Assembly: GCA_040218535.1 (NCBI GenBank) | Contig: JAVJRG010000005.1 | Span: forward strand, 1,922,001-1,986,000 | DNA: 64,000 nt | Direction of reading: 5' to 3' | DNA from: Lacipirellulaceae bacterium | Lineage (GTDB): Bacteria > Planctomycetota > Planctomycetia > Pirellulales > Lacipirellulaceae | Shown: positions 18,144 to 26,256 of the stretch, one piece after another | How the letters are laid out: every line of letters begins with the position of its first letter | Numbering within the stretch: position 1 is the first letter of the stretch | Made by a program: the position numbers and the translations under genes | Notes under the pieces: generated by a model | The model's input: only the letters and a program-made list of their open reading frames with translations | Told to the model about the DNA's origin: nothing | Database searches by the model: none

Positions 18144-19208
18144 CTAGTACCTACTAGTCGAGGGCGTGCTGCTCGTTCCGCCCGCATCATAGGTCGCTTC
18201 TGCAGAAGTCCCTGCCCCTGTGGTACTCGTCGACTGAGCCGAAGGACGAGTTGCCACCTGGACGTTCGTGGGGTAACTGCTGGTGCCTCCAGGGCGGTAC
18301 TCAGCAGTCGCACTTGAAGCAGTGGTCGCTGCGATATTCGTAGGGGTAGTCGCAGCGGGTGTTACTGCAGTTGGTGTTGTCACCGCAGGACTCGTGCTCG
18401 CCGCGACAGTTCCACCATAGCGAGGAGCCTCAGAAGGCGCGGCTGTCGTTACCGTATGAGGCGTGGTCGGTGCTTGTGAAGCGACCGTCTGTGCAGGAGC
18501 TGTTGTCGTAGCGTAACGACCGCTTGGCTGATAGGCAGGTGGTTCAGCAGCCGTCGTAGCACCAATCACGGCAGTTGCCTTTTCGCCAACCGCTGCGACG
18601 GTTGCTGAGGCAGAGTCATGTTTCGTCTGCATCGTGTCTTGGACACTTGTTGTGGCGTTCTGGACAGCATTGGATGCTGCAGTGGCATAGCGATCGTAAG
18701 CCGTTGTCGGAGAGGTGCTCGCAGGAGTCGCGGGGCTGCTTGCCGCCACAGATGCTGGCATTACGTTTGGATTGTAAGGACTGCTCACGGTGCCGAGACT
18801 GGAATTCTGCTGCTCAGCTGGAGCTGCAGGGGCCGTAGCCGCTGCAACTTGTGAAGCGCTGTAGCTAGGGGCACCCGTCGATGCGTAGGTTCGAGGTGCG
18901 GGTGTCACAGCCGGTGTGGTGGTGGCGTTGCTTGCCGGGGACTGAGTGACCATCTCTTGCATGGCGGCAGCCGTGGTAGGAGCTGTCGGCGTGAAAGGTG
19001 CGGGCCCGCCCACAAGATCGTCACTAGAAGCGGCTAGCTGACCAGCCTCCTTGGCAACGTCCGAGGGTAGGGTAGGTGCGGAGTGTGACACCACCGAGGT
19101 CTCTTCCGCCTTGCCTGACTTCCACCACGCCATCGAGGGCACTGACTTACAGCCGACGAGGCTTGATCCACTGAACAGTATAAGCAATGCAACAGATGTC
19201 TTCTTCAT
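18144..19208 (-). CDS. Low-complexity Ala/Thr/Ser/Pro-rich lipoprotein
   Basis: A 354-residue protein beginning MKKTSVALLILFSGSSLVGC, a signal peptide with lipobox LVGC (Cys20). After a short SMAWWKSGKAEE segment, the rest is almost entirely Ala, Thr, Ser, Pro and Val with recurring patterns such as PAVTTPTAV and YGGT, RYATT, YRPGGTSS. It looks disordered and wall- or envelope-spanning, perhaps a glycosylated stalk (inference). Repeated short YxxGG/Y-P-x-G motifs near the C-terminus may be the only conserved parts. An ATG three codons upstream (19217) is equally possible. No function recognised. Confidence 0.75.
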   Translation of the reverse strand: MKKTSVALLILFSGSSLVGCKSVPSMAWWKSGKAEETSVVSHSAPTLPSDVAKEAGQLAASSDDLVGGPAPFTPTAPTTAAAMQEMVTQSPASNATTTPAVTPAPRTYASTGAPSYSASQVAAATAPAAPAEQQNSSLGTVSSPYNPNVMPASVAASSPATPASTSPTTAYDRYATAASNAVQNATTSVQDTMQTKHDSASATVAAVGEKATAVIGATTAAEPPAYQPSGRYATTTAPAQTVASQAPTTPHTVTTAAPSEAPRYGGTVAASTSPAVTTPTAVTPAATTPTNIAATTASSATAEYRPGGTSSYPTNVQVATRPSAQSTSTTGAGTSAEATYDAGGTSSTPSTSRY

Positions 19209-19530
19209 GGCTTCCATGCCTAGACTTAGATTGATGTGTTCTGCGCCGATTGCGACGGCTTCCTGCCATCTTGGAGCAACGGGCAATCGGAAATCCTTCT
19301 ACTTATTTCGCTAGTTCGGCGCCAGCCGGCGTACACATTAGTAAAAGTATTCCGATAGTGCGGGAAATGCCTCCCAACTGATAGCGGCGGAAGAATAGTA
19401 AAGCCTGCCGCAAAGCGTCAACCGCACTGTGAAATCGCCTACGCCACAAACCGCTAGCACTACCAGCTGCCACAGCCGATGCTAGCATCCCGCGACAACC
19501 ACTTTGCAAGACGCCGCGGAGCAAGCAGAA
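19209..19530. other. Intergenic region upstream of the lipoprotein gene
   Basis: About 320 bases with no convincing gene; a reading frame of 81 codons on the minus strand has no supporting signal. Around 19513 a cgcggagcaagc fragment resembles the short element at 14796 and 41426. Confidence 0.5.
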
Positions 19531-19562
19531 AGTCCCCAGCCAACGCATGTCGGCTGGGGACT
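19531..19562 (-). terminator. Hairpin downstream of sodA
   Basis: An 11-bp perfect stem, agtccccagcc with ggctggggact, with a 10-base loop. It lies 37 bases after the sodA stop. The T run that follows on the minus strand is short (TTCTGCTT), so it may need help or act as an mRNA end stabiliser. Confidence 0.6.
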
Positions 19563-19598
19563 CGTCGATTTACCTGATAGCACCAACGCTGTTTGCGA

Positions 19599-20207
19599 CT
19601 ACGACTTGGCAGCTTGATAGCGCTCGTTCACAGCTTTCCAATCAATGACATTGAAGAAGGCTTCGATGTAGTCAGGGCGCTTATTCTGATACTTGAGGTA
19701 GTAAGCGTGCTCCCACACATCGATGCCCAAGATGGGCGTATTCCCTGCCATCAGGGGATTATCCTGATTCGGGGTGCTTTCGACGACTAGCTTGCCTGCA
19801 CCGTCCACGGAGAGCCAAGCCCAGCCGCTGCCAAATCGCGTTGCTGCGGCCTGGGAGAACTTCTCTTTGAAGTCATCGTAGCCGCCCAGCTCGTTATCGA
19901 TCGCTTCACCAAGCTCGCCAACAGGCTTGCCACCGCCATCGGGGCTCATGACGCTCCAAAAGAGCGAGTGATTTGCGTGTCCGCCGCCATTGTTGCGGAC
20001 GGCTCCACGCTTGTCCTCAGGAACCTTGTCGAGATTGCGGCAAAGGTCTTCGATTGAGTGATCCAGACCTGTTCCCTCTAATGCCGCGTTGACTTTCGTG
20101 ACGTAGCCGGCATGATGCTTGTCATGGTGGATTTCCATGGTTTGGGCATCGATGTGCGGCTCAAGTGCGTCCTTCGCGTAAGGTAGATCGGGGAGTGTAT
20201 AGGCCAT
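19599..20207 (-). CDS. sodA: Superoxide dismutase, Mn/Fe family
   Basis: A 202-residue enzyme that converts superoxide to hydrogen peroxide and oxygen. All four metal ligands are visible: His27 (MEIHHDKHH), His80 ([11 protein letters not shown]), and Asp163 and His167 (DVWEHAYY). The NQDNPLM segment puts a Gln where Mn-type enzymes have it, so manganese is favoured over iron (inference from the family). The start [17 protein letters not shown] is preceded by AAGGAG at good spacing; a longer frame upstream is not used. No signal peptide, so cytoplasmic. Confidence 0.95.
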   Translation of the reverse strand: MAYTLPDLPYAKDALEPHIDAQTMEIHHDKHHAGYVTKVNAALEGTGLDHSIEDLCRNLDKVPEDKRGAVRNNGGGHANHSLFWSVMSPDGGGKPVGELGEAIDNELGGYDDFKEKFSQAAATRFGSGWAWLSVDGAGKLVVESTPNQDNPLMAGNTPILGIDVWEHAYYLKYQNKRPDYIEAFFNVIDWKAVNERYQAAKS

Positions 20208-20413
20208 CGCAGAAACTCCTTCAAGATATTGCGTGTGGTTGCATGAGAACGTGCTCCACGTGGGAAACACGCATTCTAGGCGGGCTCGAACGGATCTTAC
20301 CGGAGCAGTCAAGAATGACCTTGTCCTTCGATTCCTTCCCCGCCGAGTTCATCCAACCTACCGCAATCAAGGAGTGGACGCAATCGGCTCACTCGTACTT
20401 CAGCGAGTTCGCT

Positions 20414-20686
20414 CTATGCCTTGCGAGAGGTGCGAAGCAACTCGCGGAGCCTTGCCTCTTGCTCCTTCAAAGCAGTGAGTTGCTTAGCGAAGTTGCCTAG
20501 CAGAGGGCTTGGATCACTGGCTTTCGCGCCAAGTGCCGACACGGATTGCGATTCGTCGATGGGAGCGATGAAGCTCTGGTCTTCAAACGCGGCGTCTACT
20601 GTGTTAGGTCCGAGAATAGGGCCATGAGAGGACGGGCGACCCTGCGAGACGCTCTCGCGGGTGCGTTGCGGGGATGGGGCATTCAT
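20414..20686 (-). CDS. Small hypothetical protein with C-terminal coiled coil
   Basis: A possible 90-residue protein. The N-terminal part is Ser/Pro-rich and probably disordered; the end (NFAKQLTALKEQEARLRELL) is an amphipathic helix likely to form a coiled coil. No family recognised and the ribosome site is weak. It lies between two same-strand genes: the GGEEF protein (102 bases upstream) and sodA. Confidence 0.45.
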   Translation of the reverse strand: MNAPSPQRTRESVSQGRPSSHGPILGPNTVDAAFEDQSFIAPIDESQSVSALGAKASDPSPLLGNFAKQLTALKEQEARLRELLRTSRKA

Positions 20687-20788
20687 GGTGGGGCAGGGTG
20701 AGTCTAATGACTCGATTAAAGGGTGGGAAGAAACTTAACGTCAACTACTTACTGTTTTCTAAATTCCGTCACGGGACTCGCCCCGCGA

Positions 20789-23116
20789 TCACACAACCGT
20801 GGGCTCGAACCGTCGTGGCTCATCCTCTGGTGTGCCGTCATCTTCACGGGCCATCAGGTAAGCCTTCAGACTTTGCATAAGCAGTCGAGCACGCTCGGCA
20901 GTTTCCGCTTTCCGGCGGTTGCGTCCCCGCTTGGGGCTAACTTTTACATCGGCGCGAGTTCGCACTTGCTTGCCTTTTCCGAAGCCGGCTCCGTTGGCCT
21001 TCTCGAAGTGCTCTTCGGAGAACTCAATCTCGACGATAAACCGAATCTCACGATCACCGTTACGCCGATGGTGTGAGACGGACTCGCTGGTGATTTCCAT
21101 CTCAACACGATTTTCTTTTGTCTTGAGAACTTTCGCTTGGTGGTCGGAGACGAAGCCGCGCAGCTTCTCGATGGCAATGTCGATGGGCACCATGCTAGTG
21201 AGCTTGGTGTCAATCACGGATTTGCCGCGCCTTCTGCCGAAGTTCCACCACCTTTTCTTTTTCTCTGGTTTCTCTTCCATACCATTTCCCAACTGGACGA
21301 CTTGATTGCGTCCCTGTTCTTTGGCCATGAGTAGCGCTCGATCCGAACGTCGGAGCATGCTTTCGGGGTTATCACCTGCTTGCAATTCAGTAACACCAAA
21401 GCTGGCGGTGATTCGCTTGTTGCCTAGCGAAGTGTGCGGCATCTCGGCAAGCTTGCGACGTATCTGATCGGCACGAGCCGCGGCAGTTGCATTACCGCAA
21501 TCAGCACATAGCACGGCAAACTCTTCACCGCCATAACGAGCAACGAGATCGCCAGAGCGACACATCGACTGCAACAGGTTGGCAACCGTGATGATTGCCT
21601 CGTCGCCCGCCTGGTGCCCGTAGGTATCGTTGATGCTCTTGAAGTGGTCGATATCCACCATGATCAGGCTACAAGGCATGCCGGCCTGCTCATGAGCTTC
21701 GATGAACAGGGCTTGCATCCGGTCGAACTCCGCCCGGTTCGCCACTTTGGTCATCGGGTCTTTGGTCACTTCAGCGTGGAGTGCTTCGCATTTCTCTTCG
21801 AGCGAAGCCTCAGGCTGAGCGTCGTGCAGCATGACCGTGGCACCTTGCAGGGCTCCACCATCGGTGAGAACCGGTACCGCGTGGAGGTCAACGGCCACGT
21901 GTTTCCCTTGACGACCGAGCAATTGCAAACGCTGCCTGATCTGAGAACTTGTCTTCACGGCTTGGGCAACAGGGCAAGCATCACCACCAACGCGGCGACC
22001 CTCGGCATTGCACATGTCGAGCAAGTCGGGCGTGAAGATTCGTCCTTGCGCGGCTCCGCTACTCACTCCGGTGAGCCGCTCGGCACCCTTGCTCCAAAGT
22101 TGAATCCGTAACTGTGCGTCGACGAACATGACGCCGTCGTGCATCGCTTCGATGAGTTTCTGCTCAAACAGCGAGCCCTTCGCAACCGCTTGTGGCTTAG
22201 CCGCCACAGGCTGAACAACCATGTCTGCCGGTACGGAAGCTGCCTGACGAAGCTGCCAAGGCATCTCTTGTGGGTGCGTGTTCAGCTCTCCTAGCCATCG
22301 AGAAGCGACTTTTTCTGTCAGCAGGTCCTGTCGCTGACCCAAAAGATCAACAAACTGTTTGACCAATACGGGGTCGAATTGCGATCCCGCATTTTCGAAC
22401 AACTCAGCAATCGCCCGGTCTCGTGACATCGCTTGGCGATAGAGGTGATCGGTCGTCATCGCGTCAAAGGCGTCGACAATGGCAATCATCCGTGCTTCAA
22501 CGGAAATTTGTTCTCCTGAAAGCGGTAAATCGCCCGATTTGCCATCGAAGGAAGCGGTTGAGTACTTCACCGCGTCGAGAACGCGTTGCGAACTGCAGCA
22601 AGCGGCAAGAATTTCGATGCCGCCGCGGCGATGCTCAAGTACAACTTCTGTTTCTTCAGGCGATATACGTGCAGGCTTCAACAGAATACTGTCGGGAACC
22701 CCAATCTTGCCAAGATCGTGCATCAATGCGGCAAGCTCGACCACGTCATGGGTTTCAGGATCGAGCTTCTTATAAAATGCCCAAGAACTGCATCCCAACG
22801 CCACGCGTAAGCAGTGCGATGCGCTTTGAGGATGCTTATGCCTCAAGGCAGCAAACAGACCACTCGCCATCCCAAGGCGCACCTGGACAAGCTTATTCTC
22901 ATGGTCGTTTGCCTCGACAGGTTGCTGCGGCTTTGGGGGTGCCGCCAGGCCGCTTTCGGCGGCTGCGTTCTCTAAAGCACTTAGTAGGGAGCTAATCTCA
23001 GCAACGCGAGTCTCTGTCGCCTCTTTTCGCGAAGTAACCTCGGGATGAGGAGCGACCGTGGGCGCAGGAGTTTCTGCAGTTGCTGTCGAGTCTGTAGGAG
23101 CGGGGGATGAAAGCAT
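20789..23116 (-). CDS. Degenerate HD-GYP / PAS / GGEEF diguanylate cyclase
   Basis: A 775-residue cytoplasmic signalling protein. Order: disordered N-terminus (1-70), HD-GYP-like domain (about 80-265), PAS-like sensor (about 315-435; MHDGVMFVDAQLRIQLWSKGAERLTG), GGDEF domain (about 450-610) and a conserved-looking C-terminal domain (about 635-770) with a basic linker. In the HD part LMHDLGKIGVP is intact (His133-Asp134), but the His-His-Glu and GYP positions are replaced (KYSTASFDGKSGDLP), so phosphodiesterase activity is doubtful. The GGDEF part looks active: YGGEEF at 528-533, DIDHFKSINDTYGH, and an inhibitory site RSGD five residues before GGEEF. Predicted to make c-di-GMP with product inhibition. 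ATG 23116 is preferred over TTG 23149. Confidence 0.88.
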   Translation of the reverse strand: MLSSPAPTDSTATAETPAPTVAPHPEVTSRKEATETRVAEISSLLSALENAAAESGLAAPPKPQQPVEANDHENKLVQVRLGMASGLFAALRHKHPQSASHCLRVALGCSSWAFYKKLDPETHDVVELAALMHDLGKIGVPDSILLKPARISPEETEVVLEHRRGGIEILAACCSSQRVLDAVKYSTASFDGKSGDLPLSGEQISVEARMIAIVDAFDAMTTDHLYRQAMSRDRAIAELFENAGSQFDPVLVKQFVDLLGQRQDLLTEKVASRWLGELNTHPQEMPWQLRQAASVPADMVVQPVAAKPQAVAKGSLFEQKLIEAMHDGVMFVDAQLRIQLWSKGAERLTGVSSGAAQGRIFTPDLLDMCNAEGRRVGGDACPVAQAVKTSSQIRQRLQLLGRQGKHVAVDLHAVPVLTDGGALQGATVMLHDAQPEASLEEKCEALHAEVTKDPMTKVANRAEFDRMQALFIEAHEQAGMPCSLIMVDIDHFKSINDTYGHQAGDEAIITVANLLQSMCRSGDLVARYGGEEFAVLCADCGNATAAARADQIRRKLAEMPHTSLGNKRITASFGVTELQAGDNPESMLRRSDRALLMAKEQGRNQVVQLGNGMEEKPEKKKRWWNFGRRRGKSVIDTKLTSMVPIDIAIEKLRGFVSDHQAKVLKTKENRVEMEITSESVSHHRRNGDREIRFIVEIEFSEEHFEKANGAGFGKGKQVRTRADVKVSPKRGRNRRKAETAERARLLMQSLKAYLMAREDDGTPEDEPRRFEPTVV

Positions 23117-23262
23117 GGGGACGTCACGCAGGCAGGGGTTGATCTGCAAAACCGTACGTCACGCGGTGCTAGACAGCAAATTGGCAAGCGAGCAGCGAGA
23201 ATGAATGCCCACAGAAGTGCCTGAGAAAATCGGCAAGAACGCTCTAACCAGCACAATCCTAA

Positions 23263-24828
23263 CTAGGCGGCCTGTGTGATCGCCCGCTGGATACGCGCCA
23301 AACAAGACTCGCGGCCGAGAATCTCCAGTGTCTCAAAAACGCCGAATCCGACGGCTTTGCCCGTCACGGCGACTCGTAAAGCGTGAATGATCTGGCCAAT
23401 CTTGATCCCTTCGCTCTCGACGAAGTCCTTTAATGTCTTGTCGAGATTCTCAGCAGTGAAATCTTCGACGCCCTCGAGTACTCCTGCAAACTTCGTGAGC
23501 AGGCGGACCGCTTCCTCAGGTTTTACAATGCGTTTTTGGAAGGCTTTCTCTTCGTACTCAAGTTGGTCGTCCGGGGTAAAGAAATCACCATAGTCGAGAA
23601 TATCACCACCAACTTTCACTCGGTCTCCTGCGGCGGAAAGGATGGCACTCACCTTGGGACCGGTCGAGCAGTCGGGCGGGGTTTCGACAAGCTTCGCTTG
23701 TTGGAGGAACCCAACGCACTGAGCGGTTTTCTTTTTCAAGTCGTATTGCTGCATGGCCCGATCTTGAAACGCCATGAGCTTCTGTGGATCGAAGCTCGCC
23801 GGTGCTTTGTTGACGCGGTCCAATGAGAAAAGTTCGACCATCTCCTCGACCGTGAACTCTTCCCGCTCACCATCGAGCGACCATCCCAAAAGCAGCAGAT
23901 AGTTCAACACCGCCTCAGGCAAAAAGCCGATCTGCTCGTAGAAGTCGACAATCACAGGATTGAAAGTTTCCGCAGCAGTCGGCAGTCCCAGCCGTTCGGC
24001 AATCGCTTGGCCATGCTTGTTGAGCGCGGCAAAGTCACGGTTCTTGAGGTACTTGTCCAGCTTCCGCTTGCTGAGTTTATTCTTGCTGCCGGGTTCCGCG
24101 ACGAACGGAAGATGCGCGAACTGCGGAAGCTCATAGCCCAAACTCTGTGCGATGAACACCTGGCGCGGCGTGTTCGACAGGTGCTCTTCGGCCCGGATTA
24201 CGTGGCTGATTTGCATGAGTGAGTCATCGACGACGGTCGCCAAATGATACAAGCAAGAACCATCAGCGCGTTGGATAACATGGTCTTGCTCGCGGGACCA
24301 ATCAAAGCGAACCTCGCCACGAATCAGATCGTCGATAACGAGTGTGCCCTCGCGGGGCATTTTGAGACGCACAACTCCCTGCCGGCCCTCAGCTTCGAAC
24401 GCAGAGACCTGCTCTGGAGTCTCAGCCATCCATTTTCGACTGTAAGTAAAGGCTTCGCCAGATTGCTGAGCCGCTTCACGTTCGTCTTGTATTTCCTCAG
24501 TGGTCGCGAAATCACGATAGGCGTGTCCTGCGTCGAGCAGTTTCTGAGCAGCGTCTGAGTAGAGATCGCTTCGTTGCGATTGATAATAGGGGCCGTACTG
24601 GCCACCAACTTCGGGGCCTTCGTCCCAATCAAGTCCCAGCCAGCGAAAACCGTTCAAGATGGGCTCGAGCGCTTCCTCGACGTTGCGTTGCTGGTCCGTA
24701 TCGTCGACCCGCAATAAAAACTGCCCGCCGTTTTGCCTGGCGAACAACCAATTGAACAGGGCTGTGCGAACCCCCCCGATGTGCAGAAAACCAGTAGGGC
24801 TAGGGGCAAAACGCGTACGTACACTCAT
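23263..24828 (-). CDS. gltX: Glutamyl-tRNA synthetase
   Basis: A 521-residue class I aminoacyl-tRNA synthetase that charges tRNA-Glu (and in many bacteria also tRNA-Gln for later amidation). The start [17 protein letters not shown] carries the HIGH-type motif (16-18), and KLSKR stands at 251-255. RVDDTD and the typical LLLGWS segment are also present. The start at ATG 24828 is set by alignment with the conserved N-terminus. 146 bases separate its stop from the next gene's start downstream. Confidence 0.97.
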   Translation of the reverse strand: MSVRTRFAPSPTGFLHIGGVRTALFNWLFARQNGGQFLLRVDDTDQQRNVEEALEPILNGFRWLGLDWDEGPEVGGQYGPYYQSQRSDLYSDAAQKLLDAGHAYRDFATTEEIQDEREAAQQSGEAFTYSRKWMAETPEQVSAFEAEGRQGVVRLKMPREGTLVIDDLIRGEVRFDWSREQDHVIQRADGSCLYHLATVVDDSLMQISHVIRAEEHLSNTPRQVFIAQSLGYELPQFAHLPFVAEPGSKNKLSKRKLDKYLKNRDFAALNKHGQAIAERLGLPTAAETFNPVIVDFYEQIGFLPEAVLNYLLLLGWSLDGEREEFTVEEMVELFSLDRVNKAPASFDPQKLMAFQDRAMQQYDLKKKTAQCVGFLQQAKLVETPPDCSTGPKVSAILSAAGDRVKVGGDILDYGDFFTPDDQLEYEEKAFQKRIVKPEEAVRLLTKFAGVLEGVEDFTAENLDKTLKDFVESEGIKIGQIIHALRVAVTGKAVGFGVFETLEILGRESCLARIQRAITQAA

Positions 24829-24913
24829 CCAAGAACACCAATGAAAGTAGGCAGTCAAAACTACCAACTTAAGCTGCCGCCGTTCGCGCGGAAAGGGCTC
24901 GAGCTTGCTGGTC

Positions 24914-26026
24914 TTAAGCAGCCCGGCGGTTTGCCTTCTGCTTTCTCAGACGCTTTCGTTCCGCTTTTGAGAGTTTCCGCGGACGCTCGTCTTCGTAGGT
25001 TTCCGGCTCGCTGCCATCGACCCATTGGCTTGCGCTTGACTCTTCTTTCTTGGCGGCAGGCTTGGATTTCTCTTTCGCCTTGCGTCCTTGATTAGCGCTG
25101 GCTGCCTTGGTTTCGGAGAGCTTGATCGTCTCAGGTTCTACTTCGCTTGCCGCCTCAGCCGGCGCGGATTCCTTCGACTTTCTGATTGGTGCTTCGATCA
25201 AACCTTGAACATCCAGGACCACGTGCCTTGAGAAGAGTGCTGTTGCCCCAAAGGCGAAGATGTGACCCGTCGCGGCCAGAACTGCCGAGATAGCAACGCT
25301 CCACTCGGCTAACACGCTGGGCATCCAGCTGAGAGCAACAGCGAAGTTGGCAACGTAGCACGCGACCGCAGTGATGCCTGCCAGGAACGCTAAGCGTGAT
25401 TCACGCATCTCTAGCAGTACGCGAACACCGATCCACGACCCGAAGAGTACCGTAGGAATGATCCACCATTCAGCACCACTCGCTGTGAAGGACCAGCCGG
25501 TCAAGCTCGCCAGCGAATCAGCCGCCATGCTGTTGATTCCCACTACGGCGTTGAAACTCATTAGCACCGTCGCCGCGGCAGCCCACCACCAAACACGGTA
25601 GCGGCCGCGATCGTCGTCTACCCGATGCCGTCGCAGCATGTAGACGATGCGAAGGTAGAACGTTGTTAGCAGGAGCAGCGCAGCTGAAAGCCAAGACACA
25701 ACTCCGCCACTGACTTGCTGCGTGAGTTGGGTAGCGGAAATCGCCGGCAACTTGCTCGCTACGAGTTCCGACTTTTGAATCAGAAAGGCAGCCCCGACAG
25801 TAACGCCTACGAGCAACGTCAAAACTAGCATGACGCTTCGACGCTGCCGTGGAACGTAATCGGTGACTTGGGGGTGGTTCTCGATATTCGCCTGAGCGCC
25901 GTAGCGTGGCGTCTCTACAGCATCATCCGCGGAAGAACTAGAAGTAGCCAAGTTGCTACTTTGAGAACGCGTTTCGTCGGTGAGCACTCGGCGACGACGG
26001 TCGCCCCGTGATCTGCTGCTAGCCAT
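24914..26026 (-). CDS. Hypothetical multi-span membrane protein with charged tails
   Basis: A 370-residue protein with a basic, Ser-rich N-terminus (1-62), about six membrane helices (for example [38 protein letters not shown] and [18 protein letters not shown]) and a long charged, Lys/Glu/Ala-rich C-terminal tail (about 285-370) ending [17 protein letters not shown]. The tail could bind nucleic acid or acidic partners (inference). No family recognised. It lies 85 bases upstream of gltX on the same strand. Confidence 0.75.
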   Translation of the reverse strand: MASSRSRGDRRRRVLTDETRSQSSNLATSSSSADDAVETPRYGAQANIENHPQVTDYVPRQRRSVMLVLTLLVGVTVGAAFLIQKSELVASKLPAISATQLTQQVSGGVVSWLSAALLLLTTFYLRIVYMLRRHRVDDDRGRYRVWWWAAAATVLMSFNAVVGINSMAADSLASLTGWSFTASGAEWWIIPTVLFGSWIGVRVLLEMRESRLAFLAGITAVACYVANFAVALSWMPSVLAEWSVAISAVLAATGHIFAFGATALFSRHVVLDVQGLIEAPIRKSKESAPAEAASEVEPETIKLSETKAASANQGRKAKEKSKPAAKKEESSASQWVDGSEPETYEDERPRKLSKAERKRLRKQKANRRAA

Positions 26027-26256
26027 TCGTTTCCATCCCTTGAAACTCGATTGCTCGTCGCCCGCCTGCGTTCGCAGGTAGCTAATAGGTACGAGCAGAG
26101 AAGTTGCCGCCTGTCGTCTTCCTGACGACTCTTCTTATCGATTCGGCATTTTTAGCGGTGCGGCGATACTAGCAGAATGAGGTAGGGGTTGTTCGGGTCT
26201 GGCAAAATAGGCAAGGAAAGCTCATGGGCAATAGCAATCGAGCATTGGCTTGGCAG

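Noticed and set aside
19303-19548. 81-codon minus-strand frame
   Set aside because: No ribosome site; it covers the sodA terminator hairpin and a repeat fragment.
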